A DNA stretch of 64,000 bases, taken from Spisula solida (taxonomy: Eukaryota; Mollusca; Bivalvia; Venerida; Mactridae). The notes under the pieces are model-generated. The model had not been told where the DNA came from. It saw nothing but the letters and a program-made list of their open reading frames with translations, and ran no database searches. Positions within the stretch are counted from its first letter, which is position 1; the number at the start of each line of letters is the position of its first letter. This document shows positions 1-12,436 of the stretch, in pieces. The stretch is from NCBI GenBank assembly GCA_947247005.1, contig OX365948.1:38878601-38942600 (forward strand), read 5' to 3'. The position numbers and the translations under genes were made by a program.

Positions 1-2084
1 ACTGAAAATTATTTTTCATCCCCCCCTTCCCCCTGAGAAAAAGTTCTGGATCTTTGCAAGGGTAGATAATGGTGTACAATATGTAAACATGAATTGTAAA
101 CTTTGTATATGTTATATTAACAATAATACCCCAACAAACTAGAACATTTACTAAAAACCAATTTACTTTCGCAAATACTAACTTTCACGTTTTGCTGATC
201 GTGGGCATATTCGCGACTACAAATTTTCGCGTTTTTTAAGTTTCCTGCAGTATCCATATTAATGTTTTTAGCACCATTCGCGAACTCCGCAAAACTAAAT
301 TGCGCAAAATTATTTCTAGGTTTACAGTAATGTTGATCTGAAACATTCTGCTATATACCGGTATTGTCTGACTCTATGGTTACGAATTCTGTTTTTATGC
401 TCATCTCAACTTCATACTGAAACTTCAAATGTTTCTAACAGTTAAAGGTATCATGTTTTATTGGAACTTTTTGTCAGAAGGATAGCATAAAAGAAAGCAA
501 TCAGGATTAAGCTTAGTAAAGATGTTTTGTTTTCCAGTTAAGGAGCAAATCAAGTTTAATACTGAAGTTGGGTGAAGAATGAAAAGAACTTTATAATCAC
601 GTGGCCTGCGAGTTTTATTCAAACTGGTGTTTGGTACATATTAGGGGTTCTTTATTTAGTATTCAGTGTTCCTTTGTTACTAGTATTCAACATCATAAGT
701 TAACACATGTTATACATGTAGTTAGTGCAAATGTATATTTAATTCTATTTGTTTTTGTGTCAAAGTTCATCAGAACATATCATGTGTTTTTATGCCACTT
801 CAAAGAAATTGATGCGGACATGCTAAGTGTAACTCCCATCATGCCTGGGTTTCCTTACGTGTAAAAATTGATTTCCGTTCAATAACGTATAAAAAGCAAT
901 TCATTTTTTATTTATAATACGCTTAAGGTTGATAAAGTATATAGGTAAAGCTTATTTTTTTCTCCAATCCTCCAATTTCTGGATGAGTTATAGGCAGCCC
1001 TTTATTTATACATGTATATACAATGTATATTGATGGACACCAAATTGTGCTTAGTTTTCTAATGCTTTAACACTTACTTTCTTATGTTTGTCTATTTACA
1101 ATTTAAATATGCGTCCGCAGCTTATATGTACACACTTGTTATGTTGTGCCAATTATTTTAGTACATTACTGGTGCATATTTGTTTACCATATATTTTCTG
1201 TGATAATGCATTTGCTTTGTATGTCTGTTTTATTATTTTGCTCTCCTTGTCAACGTTTTATTTTGTAACACTGACTGTTGTCATCATAAAATAAATATTT
1301 TGTGATATTGTCAAAATTGTTTGTGTGAGTTACTTCCCTTTACACAAGCATTAAAATTGTGCACAAATGAAAGGAGATGGTCTAACACTCTTAAAAAGGG
1401 AGACAATCGTCAATGACACAAAATCAGCAGAAACATACTCAATATTATGGCCATGGATCCAGGCAACACATGTGACCATTAGGTCTACACACCCTTCAAA
1501 TATGACTGCACACACCCACATCGGGTACAAATGAAAGAAAACAAGTCATTGAGAATGGCAGGCAATACAGAAGTCCCCTACCGGTTTTAAGCCATTTTCA
1601 ACGTTTCAAATTTCATAAACCTAGCTTGGAAACTGTTTGAGTTATGTCAGGATCCAGATTTTTTGACGGACGGACTGACTGACGGACGAACGGAGGGCAA
1701 ACCTATAGTCCCCTCCGGTCACAAACCGGTAGGGGACTAAAAAGGCACAGTATATGTTATTGTCTTCATAATCTGCAAAATATTTAGTAGAAATTCTAGA
1801 GCTCTTTTAGGAATCTAATGACATACGAGGGTGTTGACCACTCGGTATTACTCAGCAGTGAAACCTTTTCAACACCACTTATGTTTTTGTCAAATTATGA
1901 TGTGTGTATTATATTTGAACAATGTCATTTACCTATGATGATATAGAAATAAACGGGGTTACCCAAAGGGTCCTCGTGGCAAAAAACAACTCTAGGTTGA
2001 GAGACATACATTTAGCATTTGTGTACAGGACAGTTGTATTGATTGTACGCTCTCACTTCGAGAAATATGTTTTTTTTTAAAAAG
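1..2084. other. No gene seen; AT-rich repeat-bearing DNA
   Basis: No motif-bearing reading frame is visible. 601-864 and 1088-1294 are open but low-complexity and without recognisable domains. A stretch near 170-330 has TTTCGC-type words and a TTTACAGTA end seen in mollusc MITEs. Confidence 0.5.
1572..1738. mobile_element. MITE with AGTCCCCTACCGGTTT / AAACCGGTAGGGGACT termini (copy 1)
   Basis: Terminal inverted repeats of about 16 bp, with an inner GACGGACGGACTGACTGACGG tract. A second copy with the same ends and the same interior is at 37211-37461. No duplication of the target could be defined. Confidence 0.7.
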
Positions 2085-2236
2085 TTGCCTCCGTAGCTCA
2101 ATGGTTAGCGTGCTTGCTGTCTAATCTGGCGACCCAGGTTCAAGTTCGGGTGGAGGCACACATATATGCCTGCCATATTTCCGCAGAAAGCTGACTGGCT
2201 ATTAAAGGCTATGCTCGGCATTCAAAAGAATATATA
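2085..2236 (+). mobile_element. tRNA-derived SINE, family 1 copy 1
   Basis: A tRNA-like head with an A box (TAGCTCAATGGTTAGCG) and B box (GGTTCAAGTTC, about 2137), followed by a body ending in TATGCTCGGCATT and an AT-rich tail. The same head and body recur at 55206-55353. Confidence 0.75.
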
Positions 2237-2280
2237 AATTTGTAATACAGAATATTGCGTTGTTTAAAAGAGTTTGATGC

Positions 2281-2375
2281 TTAAGAGGGGCCACTCTAGA
2301 GAGTTTAAGAGGGGCCACTCTAGAGAGTTTAAGAGGGGCCACTCTGGGAGAGTTTAAGAGGGGCCACTCTAGAGA
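2281..2375. repeat. Short tandem repeat, about 24 bp x 4
   Basis: Four near-identical copies of a unit containing AAGAGGGGCCACTCTAGAGA, one with an altered CTGGG in place of CTAGA. No coding sense. Confidence 0.85.
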
Positions 2376-3044
2376 GTTTTATTTGCGGTTAGATTCAACT
2401 TTTTGGTCTGAAATGTCGAAGTCATTTGATGAACAGTCAAGCCGACTTGTAAAGATCACCCGTAGGAACAGCAGAATTAGTCTTTGTAGATGGGTGGTCC
2501 CTCATGACAGGGTATTCTGATTGGAGATCAAGTAGGTGGTCTTTGAGCTGAGTCTGCTATTTTAAAAACCTATTTTTAGGGTTTAATGACTCAAATGTAT
2601 ACTAGTATATATTGTTTCATCTCAGTCAAGATGCCAATTTTACCGAGCATTACATATAAAGCACCTACTGTATTATAATTTAGCAACAAATTCACAGTTT
2701 CTGGTATCAATAAACATCACAAGACTATAATTGTAGTCATATGATAAATTCAAGATAGCAGACTCAGCTGAGCAACAACTTAGTTTTTTCGTGGAATTGG
2801 GGCCAGGTTTAGTATATACATGTAGTGGTCTTTGTTCACAGGTGGTCTTTAACACTGGTTTGACTGTACAGTGATGTTAGATCGAGGATGCTTATCAAGG
2901 GGTCCATGCTAGAGAGGTTTGTGTTTGATGTGGAATGTTGAAACCAGTTGATGTATTTGCAGTGTATTTTCGGGGATACCATTTGCTATAATATTCACAG
3001 GTGAAAGATTCATAACACAACGATTACATGTAGATGATATGTAT

Positions 3045-6000
3045 TTATTTGCCAGTCATTGGTACAAGAGGTGGACATTTCAATCTTGGACAACATTCTG
3101 GGTATGGTAGTGTCTGGTCTATGGTCTCCTCGTAACAACCTATGATTGGAGTGACAGTGTCACATCTGTAAATAATAAATACATATTAAAAGTTGGGGGA
3201 CGTTATCGTGTGGTCGATTGTGAAAACACAAGTCAGTCATGTGATGAAACTGGTTCGATGCATGGCAACAACCACAGGTAACTGTATCATTGATTAAGAG
3301 AAAAAATAAAAATATTTTTTTGTGTAAAAATTATATATTCATTATTATCATTCTCGTTCACCAGAGTATTCTTCGTCCGAAACATGTAGTCTGGGAACTT
3401 GACTAACCACTGATGTGTGAGGATGATAATTATATGAATTTTACAAAAAATATTTCTCTCTTAATCAATGATACAGTTACCTGTGGCAACAACAACGATA
3501 CAAAACTGGAAATAAATGGAAAGGCTTTCGTACTTTGCCCACAGAAGCTACGGATTGGGGAATGGGACACAAGAAAACGATGCCAAATATATAGAATGTA
3601 CGTGATATGTCAGAGCTGCTGTAACCTGATTGGATTAACTAGAGTACAAGTTAGTACTACAAATATGACCATATATTATGCACTTTAACATTGGGATAAT
3701 GATTAGCCAAACCCAACGTCAAAGGCATAGGATACTGCTAATCAAATACTGACTATCTCGATATTGTGACTAATTTACACATACATTGTATGTCCGTTTG
3801 CAGATCGATCGCTATATATACTACTAAAAAATTGATAGGGGTCAACAAAATATGAGAATAGAAAAGAGACCGAAAGTTCCGTGTTATTCTTTCAACTTTT
3901 GTATATATAGGGCTTATCAGTTACCTAGAAAAAGACAACATTATGTCAATGAATCTAAAATGCATCACATGAATTGTTCGACATTAAGCAGCAGATAAGT
4001 TGATATTTCAAAATATTCGCAACGTTTTCTAAATCAGTTTTGTTCATGTAACGTAAGACGGACGTAGATATTGATTTCTTGACCCTTAGCAAAATTTGAG
4101 TAGTATAGTTGATTTTAGCTATATCACGATAATCAACCCTATAAATGCTTATAAAAAGTAAAATCAAGTGTGTTAACGTCGAATCCATAAGGCATTCCGA
4201 CATTCAGCAAAACATATGTAAGTAAGGTATAAGGATTGCACGATGTTCTTGGACTTCTTTATATTCAGGAAAAAAAGTTAAAAGGACACGAAGAATATTA
4301 AGTAACAAGTGAGCGTAGTGACTCCCTTGATGGTCGGTTATGATACCTACCCGGAACATCCGAAGCCATCATGATCACAATAACATTCGGAGCATGAATC
4401 CATTGGGTTTACCCATCTCTCACCAGCCCCTTTGTTGTCTGGACACGGCCCTTTAATACAAAATGTTGACATGCATTGACATAAGTGCCATTCACAGATA
4501 CACCTACTGGCATTGACGCAAGTAACTTGAATGACTTGGGAAATCGTTTCCTTATTGTTTTACATTGTACTAGACCAAAAAAGCTACAATGTAGGACGCA
4601 GCTCGAACATTGACAGAACACGGGCGTCAAACTTAATGAACTTATGGCAATCTATAATCGTTTACAATATTGCAGCATATCTGATCAAATTTGCAAAGTA
4701 TTCACAAGGAAACCGTATGACAACGGTTATCATACCAGTATTATACTGCAATACACATGTACATAGGTATGTAATAAAAAATACACAGATAGTACATCGC
4801 AACTACAATTAGTTTTAACGTCGCAAGTTCAATGCCACGTAAACAATTATGCTTTAAAGACGGTAACATCATGAATCGCACATAAGTCCACTCAGAAACG
4901 TATAGACCGTGAGCCAGAGGGGGTTTTGCTCCCCCCCCAGGGGGAATTTTGTGGACCATATTTTTTTGAAACCCCAAGGTGTGGCGAACATTTTGGCATA
5001 AAGTTTGCAACTGGCGGGTGGGGCTTTTCTCCGTTACCACGCTTTAAAATACGTTACCCCTAATATATAAAAAAAATATTTTAATTTTTAAAGATAAATT
5101 GTACCATGATGCTATTAAATAATTCCAAGTTTGCATATGTTATTCAAGAGAGTAAACTAGTAGCTGCAAACTGATAGAATTTCAATGCCAAAATGCAATG
5201 TTAAAGAAGATAAATATGTGAAAACATACGTTACCCTAAAAAAACAAAAGTTTTTTGGCATAAAGTTTTTTATTTCAAATTTAGATGACCAGGCAATCAA
5301 ATTATGAAGTTACCATTACAAAGTTCAACATTCAACCTAAAAAATGATGTATAGATTGCCAGTATAGGTTAAGAGATAGATGTTTGGTAGCGATTCTTAA
5401 AATGTCACCCATTCTCCAAAACATGTGCGTTTTTCATTCCTTCAATAATTTCAAGTATTCAAATTGTATCATACACTTTTCAGTTACATATAATACCATT
5501 TTATATATTTATAATGGTTTATATTATATATATTAACAAGAATCTTACTTGTAAGATATGTTAAGGCAATACTACATTGCACTTTACGTTACCAAACATA
5601 CAAATTAAAGTTCATGTCGTCAGTGTCTTAAAAACGTACTTAAAACAATAAAAAATAAATAATAACAATTTAATCCTACTCAAAAACTATTATAGGTTTG
5701 CAGTTCAAACTGTATATTTAACTAAACAACATGTAAATTATAATGTACATGTATTTAAATATCAAACAAAAATACAATTTACTAGCCTTGTATTCTTGAC
5801 TTTAGATAAACTTTACCACTAAAAAATAATTGATTTTGAAATCAAAATATCTTTTATCGCAGTTTGCATTTGAACTTTCAACACATGTATTTTAACAAAA
5901 GAATTTATGTTTCAATTTACGTTACCTTACTTACAAACTTTACAATATCATATACATGTATGCTGTAATTTTAACACAATGTTGACTTATCTTTGTAAAA

Positions 6001-9000
6001 ACTCAAACGTACAAGTCTTTTTGTTTGCTTTATACAATATGTATTTAACTTAATACACACACACATTTAATAATCAAACTATGAAACTGGGACACAGATT
6101 GCCCCTCAATATCGTCATTGTTTATCAAGTCTACACGCATTTTGAGTCGTGCAGACATTCGTTGAATGTTACCTTTGTAGGTGAAATCATGTATAATGCT
6201 CTATTTGAGTTGATTTACGACCATTAAGTGATCAAATAGTCATTATTTTCTGATTGTTTCTCTGACTTGGATAAGGTTAACATTTAGATCGGTGAATCAT
6301 AAGAGTTACACGCGGCGTGAAAATTACTTTCACTATAACAAATGTTGACTAGTCATTAAATTTCTCTTAATTAACGCCTCGTAATTGATTTGTATTATTC
6401 AATCTTGCCCCTTGACACCTTTATTGTAGACAAACAACCGATTTCAGTGTTGGGGGTTACGCTATTGTCATAAAATGTGATAATCACGATGTGTGAAAAT
6501 CACGAACCACAGCAACATTAAATCTGTTAATTTTTCGGAGGTGTGAAATTTCGCTCGGATGATTGCCTCGAGATAAAGTAACTAATTATCGTTGAAAATT
6601 GTTGAATGGACCGACACCTGCGCTCGAATTAGACCGAATGCTCGTAATAACATTACTCGAATTAGAGGGATAAATTAATGTACAATATAGAGCAAATTCG
6701 TCGGGACTTTGAAATTTACTCGAATTAGGCCGGTTGCTCGAATAATCGCTGCTCGTATTAACGAGGTTTTACTGTATTTGAAAATAAGTTTGAAACATTC
6801 TCTAGGGTGCACCAGGAATTACTAGACCCCAAAAGTAAATTGTTCTTCAATTCCTCTTGGTCTGTCCACCACTCCCCCACAGGAGGAAACGATTGATAGG
6901 TGCATAATTATCTTACGGCGACTACCTGAATTGTTGTGCAATACTGACCAGTGAGAGGTCAAGATCAGTTAAGGTAAAATGCTCTTAAAATAGTGTAGAC
7001 TGTGTTACTGTTCATTGTTTGAAGCCTCTGCTTATATTTCCATATCTGTCTAGAGCCAGTATTGCATGTGTTACATACGACATGTAGTCAGGAATTGCTG
7101 CATCATATGACATTGTATGGCTTTATAAGTGGGGAGTTTACACAATATGGTCTAGGATGGCTGAAATCTGTATTGGTGAGTTCCCAATATGGCATAGGAT
7201 GGCTGAAATCTGTGTTGGTGGGTTCCCAATATGGCATAGGATGGCTGAAATCTGTGTTGGTGTGTTCCCAATATGGCCTAGGATGGCAGAAATCTGTGTT
7301 GGTGGGTTCCCAATATGGCATAGGATGGCTCAAATTTGTATTGGTGGGTTCCCAATATGGCCTAGAATGGCTGAAATCTGTGTTGGTGGGATCCCAATAT
7401 GGCCTAGGATGGCTGAAATCTGTGTTGGTGGGTTCCCAATATGGCATAGGATGGCTGAAATCTGTATTGGTGGGTTCCCAATATGGCCTAGAATGGCTGA
7501 AATCTGTGTTGGTGGGTTCCCAATATGGCCTAGGATGGCTGAAATCTGTGTTGGTGGGTTCCAATACGGCAAAGCATGGCTGCAATCTGTGTAGGTGGGT
7601 TCCCAATATGGCTTAGGAGGTCTGAAATCTGTGTTGGTGTGTTCCAAATATGGCATAGGATGGCTGACATCTGTGTTGGTGGGTTCCCAATATGGTCTAG
7701 GAGAGCTGAAATCTATGTTGGTGGGTTCCCAATGAGGCCTGGGATGGCTTAATCTGTGATGTTGAGTACCCAAAATGGCTTTGGTGGGTACCCAATAGGG
7801 CCTGAGATGACTGTACTCTGAGGTTGTGGGTACCAAATGGGGCCTGAGCTGGTTGTTCTCAGTGGTATAGGATAGTCAATAGGACCTGTGATGGCTGTTC
7901 TCTGTATAGGTGGGTACCCAATCGGTACCTGGGATCGTTGAACTTGTGAAGGTGAGTTCATAAGCTAGCATGGGACGGCTGTACTAGGCAGTGTTAAGTA
8001 CCAAATAGGGCATTGAATGGCTTTCCTCAGTGACTATGAGTATCTCTCAGGCATAGTATGGCCGTACACAGTAGTTGTGAGTAGGGCATATGGCCTAAGA
8101 AGGCTGGTTGGTGGTGGAGAATTACCCAATAGAGCCAATGATGGCTATATTGCACATGCTATGGCAGTATTCAGTTGGTCCGATAACCCCTTAGGACATA
8201 GTATAGTTGATACACAGTCAGGTGTGACCATACTCAATGGTTATGTGGACCACTTAGTGCAAAATATAAACTGTAATTGGTGGTGAGTGGGCCTTTGATG
8301 TCAGTACTATGTTGTTGGGACTCCTTTGTACCCTGTGCAACTTGGTGAGACTGTAAGTCATTTGGTTATGAGCACCTATATGGGGTATGAAATCAGTAAT
8401 TATTTGGGATGAGTGCCCTTTTGGGCCTTATATGACTGTAGTTTTGTACTAGAGAGTAACCCAAATGGCCTTGTACAGCTGTGCTCAGTAATAGTGAGTA
8501 CCATATAGAAACTTACATGTATATGACTTTACTCAGTTGTTGTGAGTATCTATTATGGCATTCTATGGCTATAATTAAGGGTGGTGAGTACCCAATATGT
8601 TCTTGGTTGGCTGTCCTCTTGGCTTTAAGTATCCCATAGGGCCTCAGATATAGCTGGCGCCATTAAAAATTCAATAGGAATGGTTGTATTGGGCAATTGT
8701 AAGTACTCAATTGGTTATGGAATGTATGTATAGACAGTGTTATTAGTCCCCCATAAGGCCTGGGTTGACTATTAAGTGTTTTAAGAACCCCGCCTAAGGG
8801 CATGATATGGGTGTACTCGGTGTTGGTTACAACCCATTCAGGCCTAATATATAATGGTGATGAGTACCCAGGCATGCCTGATAATGGTGTAATTGGCAGT
8901 GGTAAGCATAACAAAGGGTTTGGTACCCCTTATGGCCTAGTATGGCAATAAGAAGTGGTAGTGACTACCCCATACGGCATTGTATGGCTGTACTCTGTGA

Positions 9001-10461
9001 TAGTGAGTTCCGAATGTGACATTGGGTGGTTGTATTGACAAGTGTTATGTAACCCATATGATCTTGGGATGCCTGTACTTTGCAGTGTTGCATATCCCAT
9101 GGGGAATATGTTTCGTAACTTGACCTTAAAATGACCTTGACTTCAAAGTGGTCAGTCTTGTTTGTCCATATGATGCACATTATCAAATGAATAATATCTA
9201 AGCAAATATTTGTGACTATATACATAAATAAATAAAAATGCATGAGACAATAGAATTTTAAGTGTATTTGTAAATTATGGCGGCCATCTTGGACGCCATC
9301 TTGAATTTCCGGGTCCATACCACGTATTGACAATTTATGCCGGCAGTTCCATAAAGTACTTACATAGGCGAACATTTTGGTATATAACATTGCTTATTCT
9401 ACTTTAGCTGTCACCTCGCTACCCCCAAAAAATCACCAATTGTCACCCCACTTGATGTGTTTTACTGAAATTTTAACTGAAATGTTGTTGAAAAAAAAAC
9501 ATATTTTTTAAAGGTAACGTAATTTACAAAGCATTTCATTTGAATTAACTATTTGTGTAGTTGTACTATAGCTTTATACATTATTGAACTGCATACTAAT
9601 CAGTATCATCATTTCTTAACTTAAAAACGTCATATACGTTGACTGTTTTTTTTAATATTCTAGTAATTTCATGCAAAGTAACGTAAATTACGTATGTTAT
9701 ATCACATTTTTTGCCTATAATAATTTGTACAACTGATAGTTTCAGTTTTAAATACATTTAACATACATAAATGTCTTATTCACATGATTTATTGAACAAT
9801 TGGTATGTTTATAATATCATATAAGCAAAATTAGTGATTCCTGTAGAAAATCGCATAGTCACGTATTTGAAATCTCCGTAACTCGTTAAAGCCCCAACAG
9901 AAACTTGCAAACTTTTGTCTGTGAATGCCACCTACCATAAGGTTTAAGAAAATCATAGTGTTGAAAATTCCCCCTGGGGGGGGAGCAGGGTCAATTGTCA
10001 GCTCAAGGTCTAGTATGTCGGCGTTGTTTTACGTTTATCACATGCATGCATGTACTTTCATTAACATTGCTATTTGCTCTAATTAAATCTTTAACAAAAA
10101 AGAATTGAGCAAATGAGAAGAATAACACGTGTTTCACGATCCGTCACCATATCTCAGTTTACAGTTTAATTGATATAATCGGTAAGCAGTACCACTTGTA
10201 ATGAACATGTTGACTAAAGAGCAGCCGTTAAAATTTCGAACATACAAACATTTCGTATCGTCTACAGTTCTATAAATAATATGTACCAAATGCCACGTGA
10301 TAAGAATACAAACATTCTCGCAAAAGTTCGAAAAAAAGAAGATAAAGTTGCTCGAATCTTGTTTTAACAGTTGTAAAGTATCTAAATAGTATCTCACCAT
10401 GGTGGTAAACGTTTGTGGCTGCTGCGATGGCAACAAGAGCCAATAAGATGAAAACCTTCAT
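3045..10461 (-). CDS. Secreted cysteine-rich protein with one von Willebrand factor C-like domain (3 exons, complete)
   Basis: Exons on the minus strand: 10461-10398, 4525-4351 and 3165-3045; introns in phases 1 and 2, all GT-AG. They join into an unbroken 119-residue frame. Residues 1-15 (MKVFILLALVAIAAA) are a clear signal peptide. The mature part has 16 cysteines: six in a short N-terminal segment (about residues 24-44), then a ten-cysteine VWC-like domain (about 49-110) with the landmarks GERW, DSCSECYC and a closing YPECCPRLKC. The CCxxxxC ending resembles single-domain VWC proteins such as scorpion La1-like peptides and the arthropod antiviral factor Vago. What is seen: signal peptide, cysteine pattern, phase-compatible exons. 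What is inferred: an extracellular, possibly immune or matrix role. An AATAAA on the minus strand overlaps the TAA stop (3044-3049). Intron 1 is 5.9 kb and full of repeats. Weak point: the exon 2 acceptor has a poor pyrimidine tract, and other small exons could exist. Confidence 0.72.
3111..3688 (+). pseudogene. Cysteine-containing open frame interrupted by a MITE
   Basis: Leaving out 3273-3493 (element plus one TSD copy), the plus frame from 3111 to the stop at 3686-3688 is open for about 119 codons. The right part has seven cysteines in about 75 residues (for example KRCQIYRMYVICQSCCN). No family is recognised. Its left end overlaps, antisense, the last exon of the VWC-domain gene. A chance open frame is quite possible at this length. 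Confidence 0.25.
3273..3485. mobile_element. hAT-type MITE, palindromic, 8-bp TSD (copy 1)
   Basis: The ends CACAGGTAACTGTATCATTG and its complement are perfect, with weaker pairing towards the centre. Direct repeats GCAACAAC flank it exactly (3265-3272 and 3486-3493). The 8-bp TSD and CA-start ends fit the hAT superfamily. A shorter relative with its own 8-bp TSD lies at 29316-29419. It sits in intron 2 of the VWC-domain gene. Confidence 0.88.
4880..10020. mobile_element. Large (about 5.1 kb) inverted-repeat element in intron 1 of the VWC-domain gene
   Basis: The left end (4917-5060) and the right end (9860-9990, complemented) share TGCTCCCCCCCCAGGGGG, AATTTT, TTTGCAA and TGGGGCTTT in order. 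ACGTTACC words repeat in the left arm (5220-5930) and GGTAACGT words in the right arm (9500-9700), so the arms may be 0.6-1 kb long but diverged. The interior has no transposase frame; it contains the 42-bp minisatellite. Termini and TSD could not be fixed. Confidence 0.5.
7130..9100. repeat. 42-bp minisatellite with a decayed flank
   Basis: About 15 well-preserved copies of a 42-bp unit (GTTCCCAATATGGC, CTAGGATGGCTGAAATCTG) run from 7142 to about 7760. Progressively degenerate copies (TGGGTACCCAATAGGGCCT-type words) continue to about 9100. Because 42 is a multiple of three, several frames on both strands stay open; these are by-products and not genes. Confidence 0.92.
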
Positions 10462-12436
10462 AATGATGTGTTGCCTGTGTCTTTGTTCCAGTTAAACTAA
10501 CAGAAAGAAATATCTCTATCAGAAATTGGGATAAAAACTCGCTGGTCTAGATAGCGTGGGAATGGTCATGTTGTTCCCTGATAAGGCTGTAATTATGCCT
10601 AGACTATATTAGGTCAGTCTGGTACGTTAATGTGCTGATAAGACAACATTTGCCATAGACAATTTAACTTACTTTATACAGTTTCAATTACTTTATGTGT
10701 CACGGTCTGAACTTGTTCACTAATGAGTGAGAAAGTGTGTGTAAGTATACTGTGCAAACGTTCCAACTAGACCCCTTTGATTTTATCATAGTCCAGTGAC
10801 GGTATAAGAAGCAGGCCTAATAATTGAACAAATATGAAAATATCGATGTTTTTCTCATTTCGTAACTCTAAAAAAGACTATTATCTTAGCAAATAAGTTT
10901 TGTTTTGGAAAATATATGTACAGAAGTACGTACTCTACTAAATGTTAACGAAACATTGAACATAAAATAATTAAAGAAATTTAAAAAACAGTCTAGTTGG
11001 AACATTGCTTAGTATATAAGTGGCCGGATAGCTCAGACGGTAGAGCATTCGCCCTGTAGATAAGAAGGTTGTATTTATGGACGACAGCATCACGTGACGA
11101 TACCAACATCTATAGTGCTGATATTCATACTCTTTTTCCTTTATTGTCACATACCACTTCGTACGGTCATACACAACAATGACGTAACGTCAACAGTTGC
11201 CACCCATAAGCGTAACACAATACGCGTAACGTCAAAATTTTGGGACATTTTTTAGTTTGTACATTGTAAAAGGGGTCACCTAAATGCTATAATTTTACAT
11301 CAGGCATAGTTCTATTTCATGTTATATTTTTAATACATAACATATTAACATTAAATCATATTTCAAATGTAATACAAACACTATAGCAGTACATATTATT
11401 CGCTTTAATAACATTTAATAACACCTAAATAATATAAGTGTTTTTTTCATTCAAATGGCGTCACTTTTTTAAGGTGGGGACAATTTTAAGTATTCACTCA
11501 CCTGTATACAGAAAAGTCATTATTGCAGACATTTCAAAGACAAGACCCTTATTTTACACAGGAAAATAAGCGAAATTGATACATTTGTAATTGGAACATG
11601 CATGAGCACAAATGTCATTTCTTAAAAAATCCAGTCTAAACATACATGTATCGTATAAGTCAAAATAAAAAAAAGTAAAATAAACAACCTAATTCATTAA
11701 ATATGAGTTTCAAAGATTTTTTGCGCCCAGCATAATTTTCAACCAGAATTTTATCAATCTTTCGATAGCAGCTGAGCTATAATTTACGTATTTATAATGG
11801 ATGCCTCCTTGCCTCACCTAGGATAAGATTGTCAAATCGAGGAGCTGTATTAAAAGGGTGTGATACGACATGATATGCATTTTGGAGCATTTTAAAGCAA
11901 GCTCAATCTATCTTTTACCAAATTAAATGTGAAATTTGTTAACTTCTTTATATTGGCTAAGAATCGTATCAATTATAGCAAGATTTGTGCAACCATTGTG
12001 TCAAAGATATACAAATTTGTTTTTATTTATTATTATCTATTTTAGCATCAATATTGTTAACATTGATATGAAATTTTGAATGGACAAACAAAATGTACAA
12101 TAATAATTTCCTGTATAAAAGTAAACACAATATACACGTATATTTATTTAAACAATCGTTGAATCAGAATGTTTACATACTGATAATCCGGGTACTTATA
12201 TATCGCATAGTAACAATGCCCAATAAATAGTTAGGTATCAAATATGATACAAATTAATTACAAATATAAGCAATCCTTTCAGTAAACAAAAACGTGATGT
12301 TTATGACGAGTATGATTATGTTACTTAATATCATCAATATACATGTATCATCAATATATGTGAAGTCTTGTGAAGTAGGATAATCGGTGTTGGATGATTT
12401 TTGGACTTTCTGTTATAAACGTTTCATTATAAAGCG
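10462..12436. other. Intergenic, no gene seen
   Basis: The DNA between the VWC-domain gene (minus) and the Ig gene (plus) is AT-rich. It holds a tRNA-like fragment at 11022 and CGTAACGTCA-type words near 11180-11230. The two genes diverge, so both promoters must lie here; no core element was placed. Confidence 0.5.
11022..11080 (+). repeat. Truncated tRNA-Lys-like SINE head
   Basis: GGCCGGATAGCTCAGACGG followed by TAGAGCATTCG matches the 5' half of a tRNA (D arm and A box), but no B box or acceptor stem follows, so it is not a functional tRNA gene. Confidence 0.55.

Noticed and set aside
2085..2236. tRNA gene
   Set aside because: A and B boxes are present but there is no acceptor-stem pairing, and the sequence continues into a SINE body repeated at 55206.
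4741..5040. 99-codon minus-strand open frame with a proline/glycine-rich stretch
   Set aside because: Lies over the C-run of the large inverted repeat; no splice sites or domain.
7062..7616. Long overlapping open frames on both strands (up to 184 codons)
   Set aside because: They are generated by the 42-bp tandem unit; no start context, domain or splice evidence.
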